Shown: positions 58,856 to 64,000 of the stretch, piece by piece
Layout: the number at the start of each line of letters is the position of its first letter
Position numbering within the stretch: the stretch's first letter is position 1
Origin: Mesorhizobium wenxiniae
GTDB lineage: Bacteria; Pseudomonadota; Alphaproteobacteria; Rhizobiales; Rhizobiaceae
Assembly (NCBI RefSeq): GCF_002284535.1
Contig: NZ_NPKH01000023.1
Coordinates: 341,767 to 405,766 of the forward strand
Length of the DNA stretch: 64,000 bases
Direction of reading: 5' to 3'
Made by a program: the position numbers and the translations under genes
Notes under the pieces: model-generated
What the model was told of the DNA's origin: nothing
The model's database searches: none
Seen by the model: the letters and a program-made list of their open reading frames with translations, nothing else

Positions 58856-59943
58856 TGTTCGTCAGCCAGAACACCACGCCGTTTCTCGCCGAGGCTTTTC
58901 CCTACCAGGACAAGCATTGCGTGAAGTTTTGTGTTGCCGTGATCCGGGCGACATATAACGTCGATGAACAAGGCAACTGCACGCCCGCCAAGGAGCAGTC
59001 GCCTTTCGTCTATGCCGACACCCACTATGGCGATCCGGAAGTCACCTCCATTCGCGTCGAGACCGACTTTGCCCCCGTCAAGCCGAAATGCGAGGTTCTG
59101 CTCGACGCCATGGCGGTGGCCCCACAAGGAAGGCAGGCGGAAGCGATCGAAGTGCGCCTGGTTGGGCCAGGACTGGACAAGCGCGCGGTGGTCACCGGCC
59201 AAAGGCGCTGGTTCAGAGGTGGGTTAGGCATCCAGGCTTCGCGCCCGACGCCGTTTGCCTCCATGCCGCTGGCATGGCATCTCGCATTTGGCGGTACCGA
59301 TCGCACAGATGCCGATCCCGCCAAGCACCGCGGCGATGCGATTAACCCGATCGGCAGAGGCTATCTTGCCGGCCAAGGCAATGTTGACGGCACTCCTCTG
59401 CCCTGCGTCGAACATCCGCAATCGCGCATGGCGATCTGGAACGACAGGCCCAAGCCGATCGGCTTTGGTCCTGTGCCACGCTTCGCCAAGGAGCGGGCGA
59501 GATATGCCGGCACATATGACAAGCATTGGATGGACAACGTGCTCCCCTTCTTGCCGCAGGACTTCGATGACCGCTACTTCCAGGCTGCTCCCCAGGACCA
59601 ATGGTTCGACAGATTGGGCGAGGGCATGGTCTTCGGCTGCATCGGCATGAGCGAGAGAGGTCGGTTCGGGGTAAAACTGCCGAGACTGTCAGTGCCGGTG
59701 CGCTTCGTGTTCGACGACCATTTGGAACGAAAGACGATGGTGCCTGATACGCTCATCATCGTTCCGCACGAGAGCAGAATCGTGCTGGTGGGCCGGGTAG
59801 GCACGAAGCTGCCGCGCAAGTTCGTGAGACTTGAGGAGATTCAAGTCGGCAACGACCTCATCCCCCGCGACGGCGAGAAACCGCACTATGCGGGGCTGGG
59901 AGTCGCAGTTGCCGCTCTGAAGGAGATAAGGCGCCTAAAATGA
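58855..59943 (+). CDS. DUF2169 T6SS effector-accessory protein
   Basis: A 362-residue DUF2169 protein (QNTTPFLAEAFPYQDKHCVKFCVAVIRATYNV, VLLDAMAVAPQGRQAEAIEVRLVGPGLDKRAVVTGQR, MPLAWHLAFGGTD, GRGYLAGQGNVDGTPLPCVEHP, FGFGPVPR-type segment). DUF2169 proteins are encoded with PAAR-like effectors and thought to act as loading chaperones. Here it is tightly coupled (4-base overlap) to the ketosynthase-fold gene and two genes before the DUF4150 effector. Confidence 0.88.
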   Translation: MFVSQNTTPFLAEAFPYQDKHCVKFCVAVIRATYNVDEQGNCTPAKEQSPFVYADTHYGDPEVTSIRVETDFAPVKPKCEVLLDAMAVAPQGRQAEAIEVRLVGPGLDKRAVVTGQRRWFRGGLGIQASRPTPFASMPLAWHLAFGGTDRTDADPAKHRGDAINPIGRGYLAGQGNVDGTPLPCVEHPQSRMAIWNDRPKPIGFGPVPRFAKERARYAGTYDKHWMDNVLPFLPQDFDDRYFQAAPQDQWFDRLGEGMVFGCIGMSERGRFGVKLPRLSVPVRFVFDDHLERKTMVPDTLIIVPHESRIVLVGRVGTKLPRKFVRLEEIQVGNDLIPRDGEKPHYAGLGVAVAALKEIRRLK

Positions 59944-60947
59944 CGGTCATTTCCTGCCTTAGCCTCGTGTCGCCGGTCGGCTATTCGGCGGGGAGTACGG
60001 CGGCCGCGATGCGGGCAAACATAGCGGCGTTCGCCGAACTTTCCTATCGCGACGCCGACGGCGAGCCAATACGTGGCGCGCCAGTGGATGCGCTGCCGGC
60101 GACGATGCGCGGCCGCGATCGCGTTGCTGCCCTGACGCGTCTGGCCGCCGATCAGGTCGACCCAAAACAGGCGGACCGGCTGCCCTGGGGCGAGATGCCG
60201 ATCATCTTGTGCACGCGTGAACCGCAGGTTCCAGGCGCGCGCCTCAACGGCATTGTGGGCGGGCTGGCGCTGCCCAATGGCGCATCTCTTGTCGGACCGC
60301 ATTCCGTGCATGTGACGGAAGGGGCCGTGTCCACCTTCGTCGGCATCTGGCACGCGCGCAAGCTGCTCGCCGAACGCAAAGTTCCCGCCTGTATCATCCT
60401 GGCCGTGGATACGCTCATCGATTCGCGCACCCTCGGCTGGCTCGACAAGGCGGGCCGTCTCAAAACGAGCATCGTCACGGATGGCCTCATTCCTGGCGAG
60501 GCGGCGAGCATCTCCGTCGTCAGCGCTCGTCCGCTGCTCGAATCACATGTGACAGTGCATGGCCTCGGCTTGGCGCGCGAGACCGCGACAGTGCTCAACG
60601 AGCAGCCGTTCCGCGCGGACGGCCTAGCCTCTGCGCTGCGGACGGCCCTGGCGGAAGCCAGGGTGGAGATTCACGATGTTGCCTTCCGCCTGTCCGACGT
60701 CGCCGGCGAATCTTACGCTTTCGAGGAATTGGTGGTGGCGCAAATGCGGGTGATGCGCACAGTCAGGCCGCAACAACTGGTCTGGCTGGCGGCGGGCTGC
60801 ATCGGCGACTGCGGAGCGGTCGCGGGTTCCATCCAGTTCGCATGGGCCGAGCAAGCCTTCCGGCGCGGCTATGCACCCGGGCCTTCCGCGGTGCTTTACG
60901 GCAGTTCGACGTTTGGTAACCGCGCAGCGGCGATCGTTTCCGCATAG
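59940..60947 (+). CDS. ketosynthase/thiolase-fold protein lacking catalytic residues
   Basis: A 335-residue protein with a beta-ketoacyl-synthase-like fold: N-terminal SLVSPVGYSAGSTAAAMRANIAAF, central GPHSVHVTEGAVSTFVGIWHARKLL, and C-terminal LAAGCIGDCGAVAGSIQFAWAEQAFRRG. When aligned to active ketosynthases the nucleophilic Cys is Ala129, the first His is about Leu251 and the second His (GHxxGAxG motif) is Asp290. So it cannot condense acyl chains and is probably structural, an adaptor or a binder. Its position between DUF2169 and the DUF4150 effector gene implies a role in effector handling. Confidence 0.75.
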   Translation: MTVISCLSLVSPVGYSAGSTAAAMRANIAAFAELSYRDADGEPIRGAPVDALPATMRGRDRVAALTRLAADQVDPKQADRLPWGEMPIILCTREPQVPGARLNGIVGGLALPNGASLVGPHSVHVTEGAVSTFVGIWHARKLLAERKVPACIILAVDTLIDSRTLGWLDKAGRLKTSIVTDGLIPGEAASISVVSARPLLESHVTVHGLGLARETATVLNEQPFRADGLASALRTALAEARVEIHDVAFRLSDVAGESYAFEELVVAQMRVMRTVRPQQLVWLAAGCIGDCGAVAGSIQFAWAEQAFRRGYAPGPSAVLYGSSTFGNRAAAIVSA

Positions 60948-60958
60948 GGTCGAGAGAG

Positions 60959-62023
60959 ATGACCAAGAACGTCTTCGCGGAAAAATGGGAGATTGCCGGA
61001 AAGAACGGCATGAACAAGTCGATCGCGCGGTTTCCGGATGTCTGCCTGTCGCCGCCATCCCCACCGGCCGGGCCCATCCCAATTCCCTACCCGGACACGT
61101 CGTTCTCCAACAATCTCAAGGAAGGCTCCGAGACCGTGCTGATCGGCGGCAAGCCCGCCGCGCTGGCGCAGAAATCCTACTACAAGGAGCCGATGCTCGG
61201 AAACGAGGCCGCAACCCGCACGTTCGGATCGTCGGTCGTGACCCACCAGATCACCGGCAAAACCTACTTTCAGGCCTGGTGCATGTCGGTGAAGTTCGAA
61301 GGCAAGAACGTCTGCCGGCATTTTGACATCACGACGAGCAACCATGCGTCCTATGTTGGCGCGACGCCGCCGGCGCCGCCGCTCGAGTCGCTGAACGCAA
61401 AGGCTGCCAAGGCGGCCGCGAAGGCCGGGAACTGCCCGTGCTGCGGTGGCCCGCTGCACGAATGGCAGAAGGATCCTTCCACCGGCAAGGCCTATCCCGT
61501 GGTTAAGGAAAAGACGTTCTGGACAAACAAGATCAAGAAAATGAGAACTGGGAACGCCAAGCAGATTGCGAATAAGGCTCTTTACGAAGCCTCGCTAAAG
61601 AGGATGTTGCAACTTAAAGCAAAGCATCGCCGACTGCGGAAAGCCGGCAAACCGGCTTGTCCCAATGTCCACAATAATGACAATCAGGGTTGTGCGATGT
61701 ACTTCGACATCCCAAAAGGTGCGACAACCTCGGCGGCCGATACACCGGCGCAGAATGCCAAGGCCGCCTTTGAAGCGACCGGAGTGAAGGATGGCTGCAT
61801 TCTTGCCTGGGAAACGGGGAAAGGCTCACCCATTAGAAGAGGGCCGAATGCTGTCGCCGGGAAGAAGTCCTACCATTCCTTGAATCACTTAACACCTCAC
61901 ATGGCCGGCGGATGCAACGAGCCATCAAACGTATGTCCACAGGATGTGATGGATACGGGTGAATGCCAGGAGATTGAGGACGCACAGACTATTCTTGAGA
62001 ACGTTAACGATTGCATTCCATAA
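60959..62023 (+). CDS. DUF4150 (PAAR-like) T6SS candidate effector
   Basis: A 354-residue protein. Residues 1 to about 130 are a DUF4150/PAAR-like spike-tip domain (VFAEKWEIAGKNGMNKSIARFPDVCLSPPSPPAGPIPIPYPDTSFS, ETVLIGGKPAALAQKSYYKEP, MLGNEAATRTFGSSVVTHQITGKTYFQAW). The rest is a distinct tail with ten Cys after residue 158 (C159, C161, C162, C234, C245, C280, C319, C326, C336, C352), a Lys/Arg-rich helix (about 184-230) and SYHSLNHLTPHMAGGC with H306, H310 and H314. The tail DNA is AT-richer than its surroundings, as in exchanged toxin modules. Probably a metal-dependent toxin; activity unknown. Confidence 0.8.
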   Translation: MTKNVFAEKWEIAGKNGMNKSIARFPDVCLSPPSPPAGPIPIPYPDTSFSNNLKEGSETVLIGGKPAALAQKSYYKEPMLGNEAATRTFGSSVVTHQITGKTYFQAWCMSVKFEGKNVCRHFDITTSNHASYVGATPPAPPLESLNAKAAKAAAKAGNCPCCGGPLHEWQKDPSTGKAYPVVKEKTFWTNKIKKMRTGNAKQIANKALYEASLKRMLQLKAKHRRLRKAGKPACPNVHNNDNQGCAMYFDIPKGATTSAADTPAQNAKAAFEATGVKDGCILAWETGKGSPIRRGPNAVAGKKSYHSLNHLTPHMAGGCNEPSNVCPQDVMDTGECQEIEDAQTILENVNDCIP

Positions 62024-62032
62024 GGCTTTACA

Positions 62033-62908
62033 ATGTCGAAATACATTCCAGTTCCAGAATCCACTCTCAAGATTCTTTCGATAGGATTCCATGTTCCTGG
62101 AGTCGATTTGCGTTCTTATAATCCATCCCGGTTGCTTGGAAGCGATGAAATCTGGGAACAGATAGCAGGCCTCTTCCTGGCCTGCGAGTTGGGTGACTCT
62201 TCCGCGTTGCGCCGCATTCCCGCAATCATGAAGGGCAGCGATGCCTATCTCGTCTGGCGAGCGGTCACCAATTTGGCTGGCTTGGCCAGCACCCTTGGCT
62301 TTGTGAAGGACGTCTTCAAGCCGTTCGAGAAGGACGGCTCCGGATCGGAGTACTTCATGGCAACGGCGTTGGGCCTGACGCTAGACCCTGACGCGATCCG
62401 GATGCTGCTGACCCTACACAATGACGCATCGGACGAAGAGACCCGCTATCAGATCGAGAGAGAGCTGTCGTATCTGCTCGAGGACACCAACGGACCCATA
62501 AGCAGGGGCGCCGACGAGTCCATCGAATCCGAGGATGAAGATACCGTTCACGTCATCAATCGGGAGGAGTATTTTCGCAAGGTAGGGGACGCGTTGTCGC
62601 TGATGCTGGGCCAGCTTCCGGGTCCCAATACCCCCATCCTCGGTGGCAAGGTTTTCGACGTGGCCAAGCTCGCAAGGCAGCTGCTTGAACGGGTGGGCGG
62701 CGCAGCGCCGGAAATAGGCCGCGTCCACCGGCACCGTCTCATCTTTGAGGCCGCCACCGGCGTGAACTGTGCCGCCTTCTTTGACAGCCCGGTCAAACTC
62801 AATTCGCTTCAGGCGACGGCAATACTGGAGACATTCCTCGAGAGCGACGACGTTAGAAAGTTCGTACCTCGGCAGAGGTATTTCTTCGGCCATCCCATCG
62901 GCGACTGA
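62033..62908 (+). CDS. hypothetical protein, candidate immunity protein of the T6SS effector
   Basis: A 291-residue soluble protein with mostly helical composition (SDEIWEQIAGLFLACELGDSSALRRIPAIMKGSDAYLVWRAVTNL) and an acidic middle (ESIESEDEDTVHVINREE). It starts 9 bases after the DUF4150 gene, and its first 25 codons share that gene's AT-rich composition. Position, acidity against a basic toxin tail and lack of any family suggest immunity. It could instead be a chaperone, and it is large for an immunity protein. Confidence 0.6.
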   Translation: MSKYIPVPESTLKILSIGFHVPGVDLRSYNPSRLLGSDEIWEQIAGLFLACELGDSSALRRIPAIMKGSDAYLVWRAVTNLAGLASTLGFVKDVFKPFEKDGSGSEYFMATALGLTLDPDAIRMLLTLHNDASDEETRYQIERELSYLLEDTNGPISRGADESIESEDEDTVHVINREEYFRKVGDALSLMLGQLPGPNTPILGGKVFDVAKLARQLLERVGGAAPEIGRVHRHRLIFEAATGVNCAAFFDSPVKLNSLQATAILETFLESDDVRKFVPRQRYFFGHPIGD

Positions 62909-62910
62909 CC

Positions 62911-62946
62911 CGACTGAAAACGAGAGCCGTGTTATCCTTTCAGTCG
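62911..62946. terminator. inverted repeat between convergent genes
   Basis: A perfect 9-bp inverted repeat (CGACTGAAA at 62911-62919, TTTCAGTCG at 62938-62946) with an 18-base loop, lying between the stop of the candidate immunity gene and across the stop codon of the TIGR02270 gene. It could terminate both directions, but there is no T-run on either side. Confidence 0.4.
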
Positions 62947-64000
62947 CGTAGGGCGCCAGCCACCATGCCCCATTCAGCAACTTTGTCGGCAAGCGGCACC
63001 CGCACGATGCTGTCCCTGAAGTAGTCGATGAAGTCCGGGCCAACCTCTTCCATGTCGGCGGAAGACAGCTCATCCCAGGGAGCTTCTGGAAACAATTCCG
63101 CAAATGATGCGCCCGCTGCGATCGATACCGGCGGCTCGCGCATCCTCTCAACAAGCCAGGCAAGCCGGCCGCGATCGCCCAACATGCCGATGCTGCGAAC
63201 CGCGATTGAGGCGGTCTGGGGCGATTGCATTAATCCGCCGAGCCATGCCCGAACTTCCGTTTCAGGCCCGCCCTTGATCGCGGCGCGGAGCGCTATCAGC
63301 CTGTCCTTCCCCGGCGTTTCAACCGCTGCTCTCAATGCGTTTTGCGCCAACCGGGCATGACCCAGTTCAACCAGCGACCATGCCGACCAGAATCGCGCAT
63401 CTTCGTCGGAATCGTTGAGCGCAGCGTTCGCCTCGCCGGCAAGATCGGTTCGTTTGAGAACGCCCACCAGCCGTAAGCCCGCCGCACGAACGCGGGGATC
63501 GGGATCGCGGGCTAGCCGCGGCAGCAGGTTCTTTGGATTGACCGAATGCACCAGACATGCCGAAACGCCGAGAAAGCGTTTGAAAGCGTCGGCATCGGTG
63601 ATCCAGTCCCTCACATGCGGTCCGATTCGGTCGGCCGCATGCCACCGCAGCGCGCCGATGAACCCGTCCGGGCTCGGTGTCAGCTCACGGGCATGCCCCA
63701 CCGCTTCTGAAAGCCTGACTGGATCGTTGAACTCGATCGCGGTCCAGGCAAAGGCAAACAGTTCCCCACTGTCAGGATAGTCTTGCAGTTGCTGGAGCAG
63801 GCTCGGCCACGCGGCCTGGCCTGCGATGCGCAGTCCGTCCAAGTTTGCTTCGATACGGTCGTCGATATCCTTAGCCGCCACCGCCGCGGGCGGCTCTTGC
63901 GCAAGAAGGCTCTCGCGCTGCACCCAAAGAAAGGCTACCAGTTCCGCGTGCTGCCTGACCACAAGGCTAGCGATGCGCGGGCGACGGAAGCTTTCGACGG
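62940..64000 (-). CDS. TIGR02270 family HEAT-repeat protein, 5' end beyond the window
   Basis: At least 353 codons open to the right edge. Helical HEAT-like repeats are visible (DPDPRVRAAGLRLVGVLKR, AALNDSDEDARFWSAWSLVELG, IAVRSIGMLGDRGRLAWLV). The N-terminal part VVRQHAELVAFLWVQRESLL, preceded by SFRRPRIASL without a stop, matches the start region of TIGR02270, a family found in T6SS loci. A GTG at 63962 could start translation, but the sequence before it also looks coding, so I treat the gene as partial. It ends at 62940 facing the T6SS operon. Confidence 0.75.
   Translation of the reverse strand, partial: VESFRRPRIASLVVRQHAELVAFLWVQRESLLAQEPPAAVAAKDIDDRIEANLDGLRIAGQAAWPSLLQQLQDYPDSGELFAFAWTAIEFNDPVRLSEAVGHARELTPSPDGFIGALRWHAADRIGPHVRDWITDADAFKRFLGVSACLVHSVNPKNLLPRLARDPDPRVRAAGLRLVGVLKRTDLAGEANAALNDSDEDARFWSAWSLVELGHARLAQNALRAAVETPGKDRLIALRAAIKGGPETEVRAWLGGLMQSPQTASIAVRSIGMLGDRGRLAWLVERMREPPVSIAAGASFAELFPEAPWDELSSADMEEVGPDFIDYFRDSIVRVPLADKVAEWGMVAGALRD

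Overview
The window reads as chromosome, or chromosome-like accessory DNA, of a GC-rich alphaproteobacterium of the Rhizobiales, most likely Mesorhizobium or a close relative. The basis is family content rather than a marker gene: paired TIGR02587/TIGR02588 proteins, two Ku genes with LigD and a second ATP-dependent ligase, many tiny rhizobial stress-type proteins (DUF2934, KTSC, DUF2267 remnant), and a full Imp-type type VI secretion system (T6SS). No rRNA, tRNA or CRISPR array was recognised.

Layout. 1-6.4 kb: an NmrA-type pseudogene at the left edge, then unlinked housekeeping and hypothetical genes (TIGR02587/02588, PPC/DUF296, DUF763, a coupled GFA-AlkB pair, KTSC, a small lipoprotein). 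6.6-11.9 kb: two non-homologous end-joining modules facing each other, ku-ligD on the plus strand and ku-ligase on the minus strand. 12-23.4 kb: a cytosolic-looking periplasmic-binding-fold protein, a phosphoribosyltransferase preceded by a DUF2267 remnant, a TPP enzyme, a stand-alone SIR2-domain protein with an 18-bp tandem repeat upstream, a thioredoxin-reductase-like flavoprotein, an SDR-DoxX-like/DUF2269 pair and many proteins under 110 residues. 23.4-32.2 kb is the most accessory stretch: a methyltransferase, a frameshifted AmiC-like pseudogene between diverged repeats, an IS1182-type transposase remnant, a haem peroxidase, unknown small proteins, and a 1063-residue cyclase/AAA/TPR protein whose cyclase domain has lost key residues.

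32.5-39.4 kb holds a coherent system: a LuxR 'solo' (minus strand), then on the plus strand a proline-iminopeptidase-like hydrolase and a complete peptide ABC transporter (two permeases, a fused double ATPase, a binding protein). The LuxR protein carries Met and Trp at the positions of TraR Trp57 and Tyr61, the signature of the plant-responsive OryR/PsoR/PipR group, and the neighbours match the PipR arrangement. It probably senses and imports a plant-derived small molecule.

39.7 kb to the end is a T6SS locus. ClpV (TssH) is divergent from a long plus-strand operon: tssA, B, C, hcp, tssE, F, G, fha, tssJ, K, L, M, tagF, a DUF2169 gene, a ketosynthase-fold protein without its catalytic residues, a DUF4150 (PAAR-like) protein with a Cys/His-rich tail (candidate effector), and a candidate immunity gene. 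A TIGR02270 gene converges on the operon and runs off the right edge. No VgrG (TssI) and no PpkA/PppA pair is present in the window. The best leads are the effector/immunity pair with its dead ketosynthase neighbour, the plant-responsive LuxR system, and the SIR2 protein.
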